64,000 nucleotides of DNA, taken from positions 3,180,283 through 3,244,282 of the forward strand of contig NC_066544.1 in assembly GCF_024679095.1 (NCBI RefSeq). The letters run 5' to 3'. The stretch is from Eriocheir sinensis. Lineage: Eukaryota > Arthropoda > Malacostraca > Decapoda > Varunidae. Shown piece after piece: positions 1 through 10,392 of the stretch; position 1 is the first letter of the stretch, and each line of letters starts with the position of its first letter. The notes below the pieces were generated by a model. It saw only the letters and a program-made list of their open reading frames with translations, had not been told where the DNA came from and searched no databases. Both the position numbers and the translations under genes were made by a program.

Positions 1-215
1 GACGTTAAAAATATCGCGCTGCCAGACGTACGTTACGACCTTCGAAAATAGACCACGTCGAAACGACGTTGTTGAGACGCTGTTGAGATGGACATCCAAC
101 GGTCATGGTTAATGCCGACGGGTGACAGATGTCGGGAAGGGAACCGATTGTTTTGAAATTTCCAAAATTGTCGGCGCGTGGTCCGACGTCGGGAGGGTGC
201 CGGGAGTCATGATCG

Positions 216-218
<3 letters not shown>

Positions 219-314
<96 letters not shown>

Positions 315-327
315 AGAGAGAGAGAGT
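219..327. repeat. (CT)n followed by (GA)n microsatellite
   Basis: About 110 bp of almost pure CT dinucleotides turn at a TCGAGA centre into GA dinucleotides, so the tract is also an inverted repeat able to form a long hairpin. Reading frames through it are artefacts. Confidence 0.95.
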
Positions 328-1172
328 GGGATGTTTACATATATTTACATATAAATTCAGACCACACAGACCCTATGGTCCAGACTAGGTGATCTGTCCC
401 TAAACCTAAGTGATTCTACATTAATCAGATAGCTCCAAAACTTTGCATTTCTTCTTTTTTTAATATTAAGTTAAAGGAAGTGTCGGTCGAGCTTGTTTTT
501 AAAGGAGTCAAACGTGTTGCACTGAATCATTGAAGGTGGAAGCATATTCTATTCTCGCACTACAACGTTGGTGAATAAAAAAATGGTGCAGTCTGAATTT
601 ACTTGTCTACATTTAAATTTTGTGGCATTATTTCTCGTTTGGAAAGTGTCATCGATCATAAACAATTTTGATTTGTCTACATTCGTAAAACCATTAAGTA
701 TTTTAAAACATTCGATCAGTTTTCTTCGGAGGCGTCGTTTCTCAGTAGAGAACAATTTAAGGGTTGAGAGCCTTTCGTCGTAAGGTTTGTTGCGCTAGGA
801 AGAGATCATTTTTGTTGCCCGACGTTGAATATCATCTAATTTAGCAATGTCCTTTGCATGGTGGGGAGACCAAAACTGTACCGTGTATTCCAAGTGGGGT
901 CTGAGTAAACTAGTGTAAAGCAGAAGTACTACATCTTCATTCTTTAATAAAAGTTTCTTTTAATTAAGCCCAGCATCTGTTCGCTTTATTTGCTGCGTCG
1001 ATGCATTGCTGTGGGAATTTGAGGTTTGACGTAATTTTGACACCCAGGTCCTTGACGCAATAAACGATTTTGAGTTTAACGCCACGCATTTCGTAATTGA
1101 ACATTTTATTTCTTGTTCCAACTTGAAAAACCTGGCACTTATGTACATTAAAGGGCTTCTCCATCTATCAGA

Positions 1173-3148
1173 TCAAGCTGAAATTTTATCATCAGTGAGA
1201 ACCGAGCTACCAATCTTTGTGTCGTCTGCAAATTTACTAATGAGATTATTGATTCCAACGTCCGCATCGTTGATGTAAATAATGAAGAGCATTGGGCCAA
1301 TAACCGAGCCTTGAGGGACGCCACTATTGACAGGCGCCCACTCTGAGTTAAATCCGTTGATCACCACTCTTTGCTGTCTGTTGCTCAACCAATTTGCGAT
1401 CCATTGGTGTACTTGAACGTCAATACCTAGTTGGTCTAATTTATAAAGTAATTTATGGTGTGGAACTTTATCAAACGCTTCCTGGAAATCAAGATACACT
1501 ACGTCCAGTGATTTGGTTACGTCATAAACTGAGAAGAGATCGTTATAAAAGATCAAGAGGTTTGATAGGCAGGATCTCTTGCTACTGAAGCCATCTTGTG
1601 AATCTTTAATTAATGAATGGCTTTCAAGGTAACTCACAATTTTGTCTCTAATTATGCTCTCGCGTAGCTTACCTACAACTGAAGTTAGACTAATGGGCCT
1701 GTAATTACCTGGTATTTTTTTATCTCCTTTCTTTAAAATCGGTGTTACATTAGCCTTTTTTCCAATCCGAAGGTACGATGCCTTGTCGCAAGGACATATT
1801 GAATACGGTTGTGAGAGAGAGAGTATTTCGCTCTCTGTTTCTCTAAGTAGTATAGCATAAACTTTGTCAGGTCTGGAACTTTTATTTGTTTTAAGGGATT
1901 GGAGAGCAGTTAGGACTTCATTGGTAGTTATTACAAGTTAGGCAATGCATGAACTAGATTTACGTTAGTACTGTTGTCGTCGCTGGTGTTGGTGGTAATG
2001 GTGGGAAGACTGCTAGTATTAATTACTGAGGAAAAATAATTGTTTAACAAGTTTGCAATGTGTTGGCTGTCAGTAACTAATTCCCCGTCACTCTTAGTTA
2101 GAAGTCCAGTTCCACTTCTGATCGCCTTCCTATTGTTTATATAACTGAAGAAGGATTTTGGATTATTTTTACAGTTGGCTGCAATGTTTTCTTCATATCT
2201 ACGCTTTGCCTGACATACTAATCCTTATCTTTTAACTCGCCGCCTGACTTCATGATAAATTCTAATGCTTTTGGGTGTGTTTTGCTCTTTCTTTAGCCTT
2301 TAAGACAATTTTCTCTTCTTAACCGAATGTTCAATTTCGCTATTAAACCAAGGTGGACTTTTATTAGTGTTACTTCGCTTCTCGCACAATGGGACAAATG
2401 TTTTCTACTGAGTGAGTAATTGATTTTTAAAGTTTAGCCAGGCTTCCTCAACGTTGCAATTATCTGATAGTTGTATTTCTGTTATTTTTTTCGGAATTCT
2501 ACGAAATTTGCTCTTTTGAAATTGGGCACCATTACTTTATTTTCAGTCACTGTTGTTTGAGCTCTACTGTCGACACGCACTAATTTATGATCGCAAGAAC
2601 CGAGATGTTATCCTACCGTAACATTACTAACCAGGTTATCTAGGGTCGCTATAACAAGGTCTAATATGTTATTTTGTCGAGTTTCCTCAGTAAACATTTG
2701 ACTTAGGTAATTATCTTCTAAAACAATTATTATCCTATGTGACTGTACCCGACAGTGTCGCCCAGTCAATATGAGGGAGATTAAAGTCTCCTAGTATCAG
2801 TGAGTCCCTGTTATGAAGTGACTGTAAAGCACTATACATTTCAATATCATCTTCGAGTGATTGCCACGAAGGCCTGTAGGTGACAGATATATTCACATTA
2901 GTTTTTACAATATTTACTTGCACGCACAATTGTTCAACGTCACTGTCTCTTGGTGTTCAGTCAGTGGGTTGCAAATAGCTTTTGACGTAAAGGGCGACAC
3001 CACCATCTCTACGGTTGACACGATCTTTGTTGAAGCGTCTGTAGCCATCTGTGTTGTATTCTGAACTTAAATCAATATTTGTGGTATCAATAAATGTTTT
3101 GGTTATAGCAATTACGTCAAAATTTTCTTTTGAAACAAGACTTTTCAA
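1173..3148 (-). pseudogene. LINE ORF2: apurinic-like endonuclease and reverse transcriptase, broken
   Basis: The endonuclease part shows RRDGGVALYVK (3148-2957) and GDFNLPHIDW (2929-2735), both signatures of LINE-type exonuclease-endonuclease-phosphatase domains. The RT part (1637-1173) shows [28 protein letters not shown] and [10 protein letters not shown], with the catalytic aspartate pair present as ADD. Between the two, 1640-2730 holds recognisable but frame-shifted RT sequence without a continuous ORF. The 3' tail ERRRLRGDLIE-like segment, here EKRRLRRKLIE, lies at 755-549. Coding capacity is lost. Confidence 0.85.
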
Positions 3149-3553
3149 TTCATCATCAGCATTGAAACTTAGGACTTTCAGATTATCTTGAGGTTTAGTA
3201 ATGGAGGTGATGTTGCTTGCGGATCCACGGTTTGGCGTTTGTTGTGTTGCATGCCATCTATTTACACGGGCAGGGTGGAGAGATGCGGCCGAGAGCAGTT
3301 TTTTGTTCGAGTGTCACATACTGCATCGTTATGAAGCCTTCCGAATCTGGCTGCTCTGATGGGGGACAGGTGGAGTCCGTCCCTTTGGAGGAGCTCACCC
3401 TGGCCGTAGAAATTGTCCCAGGCATTGAATAACTTGACGTCAAGCACCCTGCAAAGAGTCTAAGCGTTTGTTAATGCTGAAGACCTTGATGAAAAGTCGC
3501 TTGCCACCAACATCCGTGGTAGAATTCCTGAAATTAAAATGTTGGGGGATTTA

Positions 3554-4399
3554 AGGGGCTATCACACTGGGCAAATTTTCCGTGGACCTTCAGTCAAACC
3601 ACGATTTCCGCTGGCACGGTCCTCATTTCCGTGGTTTTCTGACGTGTCCACGGTCTTCCGAAGCTACGGTAGATTTCACCGAAGGACGACATTATTCATA
3701 ATATAGCATCATCATCATCAGCAATAACAAGAAAAGAGAAGGAGAGGAAGAAGCTATACCCAACTGTCCCTATACATTCGCTCAGCTATGAGTGTTGTTG
3801 CCTGGACGGGCCTCCGAGATCACTTTAATTGAGAAAATACGGGACATGCCTTCCTCGTCTTCTAGACGCACGTAGTTCTTGCAACAGCTGCATCACTTCA
3901 CTGCCCTCCTCTCTTCTTGCAAGCCATTGCCACCTCCACATTCTTTTCTTTTTCCGTTGCTTGTATAAATTGAGTGTCACTTTGACTCTGAGTGAAAACG
4001 GGGATGCAAACAGCTAGGGACGTCAGGCGTCAGCCATATTTGTTGTTGTGAGAATGTGTCGGTTAAGACCACCGTTGCCAGATTGTCGTACTCAAGAGCA
4101 TAGTATTCATCGGCCGGTTTCTGACGCCAAACTATTGCCAAGAAACATCAGGAATTAACTATTTTAACGATAATTATAAGTGAATATCCTTATTGGGGTC
4201 CACGAGACAGTTTTTGGGTCGGAAGTCGGTAAATATAAGAGGCTGAGTAAGACAATCTGGCAACGTTAGTCAAGACCACGGAAAGCCGAGAGCGCAGGGC
4301 AAGTGTGATTGGAAGACGACGGCAGTGTGTCCACGTAGGCAAAAATCGACGATTTATGACAGAAGATCCACGGAAATTTTTCCCAGTGTAATAGCCTCT
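3554..4399. mobile_element. PIF/Harbinger-type MITE, 846 bp, TTA target duplication
   Basis: Left end AGGGGCTATCACACTGGGC and right end, read in reverse complement, AGAGGCTATTACACTGGG form terminal inverted repeats that continue to CCGTGGA. TTA lies at both 3551-3553 and 4400-4402, the 3-bp TWA duplication expected of PIF/Harbinger. The interior has no transposase-like ORF. The insertion site is the esterase domain of a LINE ORF1. Confidence 0.85.
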
Positions 4400-4585
4400 T
4401 TAGACTTGTACTGCTGGATAAGCCTACAGTACTTATCCAGCAGTTCCTCCGACCGGGTCTTGCAGCCGTCGTTTATACCTGCGTGGAGAACAAAAAGAGA
4501 GCCATCGGAAGCCTCAGCGGAGACCTCGTCTAGGGCAGCTGTGATGTCATCAACTCCAGCTCCATGATAACAAAGGAGATAGTTG

Positions 4586-4612
<27 letters not shown>
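4586..4612. repeat. (GA)n microsatellite
   Basis: Short run of GA dinucleotides at the 5' edge of the minus-strand LINE ORF1 fragment. Confidence 0.9.
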
Positions 4613-4617
<5 letters not shown>

Positions 4618-4771
4618 AAAAGTTGACACCAGACATTTGTGGATCTTCGAAATCTGTGTGTGTCTGTTAATTAACCCCCTGCGGATGCTGAGGTTTGACA
4701 GTGTATATAATATTATCTATCTATATTTATTTGCTTATTAATTTATTTATTATTCAACGATCTCCTTGCAG

Positions 4772-4930
4772 CAAGTGGTGGAAGCAGCATCTGGGGCAGG
4801 TGTCTATGCTGCTGTGCACCTGCTGGGGAAGGTGCAGCCCAAGGCTTGCAAGGTGGGGGTGGTGCTGTGTGGTGGCAATGTAGATCTTGATGCCCTGCCT
4901 TGGCTCACAGCCTCCTTTTCCTACGAGTGA
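4772..4930 (+). CDS. Terminal exon of a serine racemase/threonine dehydratase-like PLP enzyme
   Basis: A 52-codon open stretch starts right after a splice acceptor (pyrimidine-rich tract ending CTCCTTGCAG at 4771) and ends at TGA 4928-4930. It contains VVEAASGAG followed by VGVVLCGGNVDLDALPW. The last block matches the C-terminal glycine-rich GGNVD signature of fold-type II PLP enzymes such as serine racemase and threonine dehydratase, as does the preceding VVE-(P/A)-x-(S/A)-G block. The tail after the motif is only a dozen residues, suiting a racemase without an ACT regulatory domain. No upstream exon was found, so at least 4.7 kb of intron, filled with a LINE, lies to the left. Serine racemase is the favoured reading; serine/threonine dehydratase is the alternative. 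It is the only clear host coding sequence in the window. Confidence 0.75.
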   Translation, partial: QVVEAASGAGVYAAVHLLGKVQPKACKVGVVLCGGNVDLDALPWLTASFSYE

Positions 4931-6423
4931 TGACTGCTTTCCCACAAAGTTCACATCAAGAATCTCACTTTAGTATTTATTGTTTTTAGTCTATTTTGTT
5001 TCTTCAGAAGTTTCTGTAATGTTTATTCATTCTGTAGCTTTCTGTAGCATTCCTAATTTTAAATTATTTTGTAATTGTCGTCTTTGTTTGTTTTTTATTT
5101 CACTAATAGGCTTAATTTTCGTTTTAATAGCTTGTTTTGTGTATTATTTCACTGACTGCCAGTCTTTAATGTGTGTGGAAATTATTCCATATTGATTGTA
5201 AATTAATGTAGTACTTTGTAAATCGTAAATATGGTGAGGGATCAAATATAGTAATGAATATTAATAGTAAAATATTTATCAATAATTTATATCCGCAATC
5301 TGAGAATAATAAAATGTAAATTCATGCCTTAGTTTTTTATTTTGGGTCTAATTGTGGTTCACGTGTTAGTCATATATATTCATTTTCGCACACACCGAGA
5401 TCCCCACACATAATTTTGTTGTGTAATCTTTTAATCACATGCTTTTTTTTTTGTATAGTTACTTCTACAATGCATTTTGAGTAGCTCCATGACGTGCATT
5501 TTCCTGAGTGACTGGCAACAAGCTAGAGCTGGACATGCTCATGTCTTAAAGCATTTTCATTAGACTAATATTCATGCCATTTGCTGCTAATTATAATATC
5601 CAAGGATTAGTTCCCTCTTGCACCTTAGAGCCTTCCTCTCTTAGTGCATAAGTAAATATCATCATATCTGCAATGCTTTATCTTAAATCATTGTTAGCAT
5701 GTAAACACAGATATATGTCAGTCATTCTAGAGGTTCTTGTTGGCCATCTCATAGCTCTCATTTTACTCATAACACATAGCAGTAGCAAGATAATGAGTAC
5801 TAAACTATTGGCTGGCAGTGTGTTTTGTTGTATTGCAATATTTTCCATTTTTAAAATACACATACATAGCAATGCAGTTACGTTTAGGCACAGTAATGTA
5901 ACTGAAAGCATACATGATTTAAGGAGGTGGCAACTAGCGATATGGTAACACTTGTTGAAAGTATATTGATAACAGGTAATCAAAGGTAATTTTTTTTATT
6001 AATTTTATTTAATTTTCTGGCTTTGCAGCTACCACTTTTAGTACTTGACATTATTTACCCTGTTAGTTTCTGATTTAGTATGTCTCTTCTCAGCTGCTAG
6101 TATGTAAGAAGGTTTAGTGAATTCATACCCACTGTACTGTGATATTACAGCTGAACAGATTGGCAATTTTTCAGTTTGGATTAGTATTGGGAAATCTCTT
6201 GTATCTTACATTCGAACATTCTTTTGTTAATACTTTGTAGTTTTGCTGTATTATTTATTGTAATAAAACTGATCAGTGATTTCAATAGTTGTATAAAACC
6301 ATTATCCACGGCCAGAGGTCCTAGAGATTAAGCAGGTACTCTTTGCCCTCTACTAGCGCTTGTATTTAAATGAGACAATCGTGTTGCACTGGACCACTAC
6401 ACGTAGGAGGGAAGTAGTAACAA
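4931..6423 (+). other. AT-rich 3' flank, probable 3' UTR of the PLP-enzyme gene
   Basis: The sequence is AT-rich, lacks recognisable coding sequence and lies directly downstream of the terminal exon. Canonical AATAAA hexamers occur at 5308-5313 and 6262-6267, so the transcript may end shortly after either. No mobile element is recognised in this stretch. Confidence 0.5.
5308..5313 (+). promoter_or_regulatory. Candidate polyadenylation signal AATAAA
   Basis: A canonical hexamer about 380 bases downstream of the TGA of the PLP-enzyme exon, on the same strand, in AT-rich sequence. It is the nearer of two candidates. Confidence 0.4.
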
Positions 6424-6660
6424 ATGTACGGAAGTGGGGGTAACCTCAGTGGGGGGGTGACGGAAGTGGGGGTTGGGGGGGTCAGCGGGGGGGTGACGGA
6501 AGAGGGGGTAGCTGGACCCCCCTACCCTCCCCCTCCCACATCTTTCACCTTTTCACCCCCCCCTACCCCCACCCTCGGGCTAGCGTACGGAAGCGAGAGG
6601 GTGACGGGAGTGGGGGTGCCCAGCGGGGAGGGGGGGTGACGGAAGAGGGGGTACTTGAAG
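6424..6660. repeat. G-rich/C-rich imperfect minisatellite
   Basis: Repeats of the type GGGGGTGACGGAAGTGGGGGT appear on the plus strand at 6424-6510 and 6590-6650, flanking a C-rich stretch of opposite bias (6516-6582). Runs of five to seven G suggest quadruplex potential. The frame through it is low-complexity and is not called as a gene. Confidence 0.7.
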
Positions 6661-6682
6661 GGTTAAGATAAGATCGCGGGCT

Positions 6683-7258
6683 TGAATACATAAGAACATA
6701 AGAACATAGGGAAACTGCAAGAGGCCGGGTGGCCTACACAGGGCAGCTCCAGAATCCCCCAAACTACTCACGGTGGGTGAGGTGTAGTTACAGGGGTTAC
6801 AGGTAGAGGCTTGATCCTCGTTATACCGGCGGTACCCAGGCACGCATCCAGCACCCCGTCACCTTACTGCACCCACACCTCACTGCCACCTGTCGTCCTC
6901 GTCCATGTAGCTATCCAGTCTACTCTTAAAACAAGCTATCATCCCTGCACTAACTATGTGATTGCTGAGTCTATTCCATTCTCCCACCACCCTATTACTA
7001 AACCAGTGCTTGCCTATATCTCTCCTAAATCTATACTTTTCTAATTTAAATCCATTACTGCGAGTTCTATCCTGCTGGCTAATTCTCAGTACTTTACTTT
7101 TATCGCCTTTGTTGTAACCCTTGACCCATTTGAATACTTCTATCAGATCTCCCCGCACTCTTCGTCTCTCTAGTGAATGTAAGTTTAGATGTTTCAGCCT
7201 ATTTTGATATGGGAGGTTCCTCAGCCCCTGAATCATCTGAATCATCTGAATCATGACC
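6683..7258 (-). mobile_element. 5'-truncated LINE tail (RT C-terminal region)
   Basis: Minus-strand translation shows IQGLRNLPYQNRLKHLNLHS, ERRRVRGDLIEVFKWVKGY, RTRSNGFKLEKYRFRRDIG and FSNRVVGEWNRL, the typical C-terminal region of CR1-like LINE ORF2. It is open for 126 codons (7260-6880). The 3' end at about 6683 carries a short ATAAGAACAT repeat. The insert at 50044-51392 is the same family and has the equivalent 3' repeat. The 5' truncation lies next to a short GATTCA repeat at about 7230-7255. Confidence 0.85.
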
Positions 7259-7423
7259 ACCAGATTATAATCATGGAAAAGGTAAAGACATTAGGTTAAT
7301 GACCAGGCTGGAATATGTCCCGCCCACCTATTCTCTGTTCCCGGCGTCTTATCTTTCTTTCCCTCTCTCCCATAGACGCACATACTTACGCACACACACA
7401 CACACCCACACACACTCAGTGGA

Positions 7424-7494
7424 GGATGGATATTGTAAATTATGTTAGCCTGCCAGGATTTGCCTATGACTCTTTTCTGCTAAAAAACACAGCT

Positions 7495-7495
<1 letters not shown>
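7424..7495 (+). pseudogene. Short DNA polymerase B fragment (Polinton-like)
   Basis: Translates as WRMDIVNYVSLPGFAYDSFL, nearly identical to the same stretch of the polymerase fragment at 11455-11520. It sits between CA microsatellites, detached from the rest of the gene, so it is a duplicated scrap of the 10.4-11.8 kb sequence. Confidence 0.75.
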
Positions 7496-7526
<31 letters not shown>

Positions 7527-7655
7527 AGCGCGGCTGAATCCTTTCAGTTTCGCTCAACTCTCCCTTCCATCATACCTTTCTCCCTCCCTCTTCTCTCTCC
7601 TTCCCCCCCCCACCCCTCCATCCCTCCTTCCCCTTCCCTTTCCTTCCCTCGTGTT

Positions 7656-7832
7656 ATTAAATAAGTCAGATTTATCTCAAATTCACTGTCTGGGCAGACA
7701 AATATTCGAAAAAGAGAAGGCAAACCAGTTTGTAGATATATATAAATATGCTGTATATTCACGTCCTTATGGATATCTTCTTGTTGATTTGGGTATAAAT
7801 ACTCCTGAATCCCTACAGTTTCGCTCAACTCT
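7656..7832 (+). pseudogene. Packaging-ATPase C-terminal fragment, copy A (Polinton-like)
   Basis: Encodes NKSDLSQIHCLGRQIFEKEK, then RPYGYLLVDLGINTPESLQF. Downstream of the P-loop, ATPases of Polinton/adintovirus-type elements have a comparable region in which a KN-x-x-D-x-x-Q-I block precedes an aromatic-rich G-Y-L-L-x-D-L segment and an R-x-N-I end. Only this C-terminal part is present; no Walker motifs are seen. Copies B (from 9511) and C (9810-10018) repeat it. Family placement is by motif recognition only. Confidence 0.6.
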
Positions 7833-7941
7833 CCATCATACCTTTCTCCCTCCCTCTTCTCTCTCCTCCCCCCCCCCCCTCCATCCCTCCCTCCCCTTCC
7901 CTTTCCTTCCCTCGTGTTATTAACCCTCTCGCGCACCGTAA

Positions 7942-8270
7942 AGGGGCTCTCACACATTCCCGGTCCCGGTCGCGACCGTCCCCGATGACTCCCGATAAGC
8001 CGATCGGGGCCTGACCGCCGACAAAATAGGCAATAATCCCCGGACCGGCGGCTTACCGCCGGTAAGCCGGCGGTTTACCGGCGTAGACCGGCGACCATAT
8101 ACGATTTTCGATTTCTCCGACCGGCGACTGCAGCAGGTCAGTCGGCGGTAGACCGCCGGCCTACCGGCGGCAGACCTGCGGCACATCGACGAGCAAACAG
8201 TTTCTTTGCATTTTCATATATTTATAATTACCTCCTAAACAGCTTCATACCTAAATTCATTCGTGTGCAT

Positions 8271-8330
<60 letters not shown>

Positions 8331-8361
8331 ATCTATATATATATCTATATATATATATCTA

Positions 8362-8404
<43 letters not shown>

Positions 8405-8830
8405 CTCTCTCTCTCTCTCTTTCACCCATTCCTCTTCCTCCTTTATCTCATCTCCCTCTCTCTCTTCATCCCTCGCTCCTACCTGTTCCTCCTCGTTTTC
8501 CTCCTTCCTCCCTCGCTAATCCCCAGGTCAGACACAGGTGTTCACTCGCGGTCTACCGCCGGTCTGCCGTGGGTGTCGGCGGTTGACCGCCGGTCGACCG
8601 GCGACATTTTTCGACACCACCGGTCGACCGGGCGCATCGCCGATATCTTTGAAAATTTTAAAGTTGACCGGCGGTGGTCGGCTGCGTCTATGGTACTCAG
8701 GGTTGACCAGCGGTAGACCGGCGGTCTGCCGCCGACAATGCCCGATCTTACAGCCGGTCGACCGGCGACCGGCTTATCGGGAGTCATCGGGGACGGTCGC
8801 GACCGGGACCGGGAATGTGTGAGAGCCCCT
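7942..8830. mobile_element. PIF/Harbinger-type MITE with long GC-rich terminal inverted repeats
   Basis: Roughly 60 bp at each end, beginning AGGGGCTCTCACACATTCCC, are near-perfect inverted repeats. TAA lies at 7939-7941 and 8831-8833. The subterminal sequence is packed with CCGGCGGT/ACCGGCGG motifs in both orientations, giving many small palindromes. A CT/TA microsatellite splits the interior. There is no transposase ORF. Confidence 0.88.
8274..8425. repeat. (CT)n-(AT)n-(CT)n compound microsatellite
   Basis: CT dinucleotides pass into TA dinucleotides and back to CT inside the Harbinger-type MITE, separating its two GC-rich halves. Frames through it are not genes. Confidence 0.95.
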
Positions 8831-9506
8831 TAAGTTTCCAATAAGTTTATGTTCCGCTCATCATACATTTCTCAGGCCCGACCGGCCTTTTTTTTTTTTT
8901 TTTTTCAGGCGCGATACTCTACATTCCCGGACGTATTTTACCCTCACAGATATATCGTACCCCAATAAATTTGGTATCAATTGCTTCATAAAGACTTGTA
9001 CTAGAGCATGCGCACATAAAAAATAGAGGAAAAAAAATATATAAACAATGCAAACTAGTTTCAAGTCTCCGTATAGAGTACTGTAGACAATAAATCCGAA
9101 GTACCAACTCTTCCCCACTCGCTAGCTCGAAATTTTGTGGGCCAACTTTTTTAGCCGAATATATGTTCCGAAGCGAAATTTAGTGAGGATTCTTATGGTA
9201 CCTTCAAAATCCTCATACGCCTATTAGTTCCCGAGTTGCACCGAGAAAAAATTTTTTTTCTCTCGTCAGAGTAGCCTAACAAATAAAAATCGCTCAAAAC
9301 TCCTCATCTACGTTCCTTAGAAAGATTGCCATATGTTACTATTAAGAAACTTATCCCAACTACTGACGCTTCCAAATTTGACGCACTTTCATCGAAAACT
9401 TAATTTTTAATCATTTTTTATTTACTTTTATGGCGCGTCTCGCGTCATCGTCCGCCAGAACCTTTTACCCTTGATGACACGAAATGCGTCATCGTGCGCG
9501 AGAGGG

Positions 9507-9580
9507 TTAAATAAGTCAGATTTATCTCAAATTCACTCTCTGGGCAGACAAATATTCGGAAAAGAGAAGGCAAACCAGTT

Positions 9581-9651
<71 letters not shown>

Positions 9652-9722
9652 TGTATATTCACGTCCTTATGGATATCTTCTTGTTGATTTGGGTATAAAT
9701 ACTCCTGAATCCCTACAGTTTC
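9507..9722 (+). pseudogene. Packaging-ATPase C-terminal fragment, copy B, expanded by (TA)n
   Basis: Same sequence as copies A and C, but the stretch after the KANQFV codons is replaced by a long TA microsatellite (about 9583-9650). It then resumes with the codons for the G-Y-L-L-V-D-L segment. The TTAA at its start is the right-hand target duplication of the piggyBac-type MITE. Confidence 0.65.
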
Positions 9723-9803
9723 TCCCTTCTATCATACCTTTCTCCCTCCCTCTTCTCTCTCCTCCCCCCTCCCTCCCTCCCTCCCCCTCCTTTTCCTTCC
9801 CTC

Positions 9804-10018
9804 GTGTTATTAAATAAGTCAGATTTATCTCAAATTCACTGTCTGGGCAGACAAATATTCGGAAAAGAGAAGGCAAACCAGTTTGTAGATATATATAAAT
9901 ATGCTGTATATTCACGTCCTTATGGATATCTTCTTGTTGATTTGGGTATAAATACTCCTGAATCCCTACAGTTTCGCTCAAACATTGTTGGAGAGCCCCC
10001 AGGTGAACGCGTACTCCA
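9804..10018 (+). pseudogene. Packaging-ATPase C-terminal fragment, copy C
   Basis: The most complete of three copies: NKSDLSQIHCLGRQIFGKEK through SLQFRSNIVGEPPGERVLQW, ending at a stop near 10018. It lies just upstream of the polymerase B fragment in the same orientation, with an endonuclease scrap of a LINE (10060-10390) between them. ATPase and protein-primed polymerase are both core genes of Polinton/Maverick elements, which supports the joint assignment. Confidence 0.62.
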
Positions 10019-10059
10019 ATGGTGAACTCCAGGAAAAAGGAACTCTTACACGTTCTATA

Positions 10060-10390
10060 CTCCCAACATAACGAACCCTATGGTTTAAGCTCTCAGCTAC
10101 TTCTGATCTTACTCTCTTAAGCCTTTGCAGCTGCTTTCTTAAACCCTCGAAGTCCGCCTTCCTGAAGTCACGTATTAAGTGTTGTTTCTGCTGACTCTAT
10201 CCTCCTATTTAATATTAAATCTAATTTCTTTATGATCACTGTTACCTAATGAATCCCCAACCTCAATGTTGCTTATTATGTGGTCTCTATTAGTTAACAA
10301 CAAATCCAAAATATTTTCTTCCCTCGTTGGTGTTCTAATTAACGGCTTAAGGAAACTATCCTGCGACGGGAAATGAAAAAGAACCACGCA
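10060..10390 (-). mobile_element. LINE endonuclease C-terminal scrap
   Basis: Minus-strand translation gives TREENILDLLLTNRDHIISN and LGNSDHKEIRFNI, the end of a LINE endonuclease domain containing the catalytic S-D-H. A stop follows immediately. It separates the ATPase and polymerase fragments of the Polinton-like sequence. Confidence 0.8.
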
Positions 10391-10392
10391 GC

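Larger units (their letters stand above)
549..4629 (-). mobile_element. Decayed CR1-like non-LTR retrotransposon (ORF1 esterase + ORF2), minus strand
   Basis: Reading the minus strand from 4629 down, the order is an SGNH-esterase ORF1 fragment, an endonuclease (3148-2735), a reverse transcriptase (1637-1173) and a C-terminal RT-associated segment (755-549). This is the usual order of a CR1-like LINE with an esterase ORF1. Frames are broken by many stops and shifts, notably from 2735 to 1637, so it is a fossil. A Harbinger-type MITE (3554-4399) is inserted in ORF1. The element lies in the intron upstream of the plus-strand exon at 4772. Clade assignment rests on the ORF1 esterase plus ORF2 layout and is an inference. 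Confidence 0.85.
3262..4629 (-). pseudogene. LINE ORF1 fragment with SGNH/GDSL esterase domain, split by a MITE
   Basis: The 5' half (4629-4403) has GAGVDDITAALDEVSAEA and the oxyanion block FVLHAGINDGC, where family members have G-x-N-D. The 3' half (3550-3262) has ILISGILPR and the C-terminal block RDGLHLSPI, carrying the catalytic Asp and His. The nucleophile-serine block upstream of 4629 is not seen: it runs into a GA microsatellite. Removing the MITE and one TTA copy rejoins QYKSK to SPNILISG in frame, so the interruption is insertional. A frame break remains near 3470. In LINEs this domain belongs to ORF1 and is thought to act on lipids or membranes; that function is family knowledge. 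Confidence 0.8.
7924..9506. mobile_element. piggyBac-type MITE with TTAA target site, carrying a nested MITE
   Basis: Perfect 13-bp terminal inverted repeats CCCTCTCGCGCAC (7924-7936) and GTGCGCGAGAGGG (9494-9506) are bounded on both sides by TTAA (7920-7923 and 9507-9510), as in piggyBac elements. The uninterrupted target is present twice nearby: CGTGTTATTAAATAAGTCAG occurs unsplit at about 7650 and about 9803. A Harbinger-type MITE occupies 7942-8830. The remaining interior (8834-9493) has a poly-T tract and no coding sequence. Confidence 0.88.

Noticed and set aside
6424..6639. A 71-codon frame in the G-rich minisatellite
   Set aside because: Low-complexity repeat with strong GC skew; no conserved features.
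9583..9650. Open frames through TA, CT and CA microsatellites (also near 8.3, 37.0 and 59.1 kb)
   Set aside because: Pure dinucleotide translation, no gene content.
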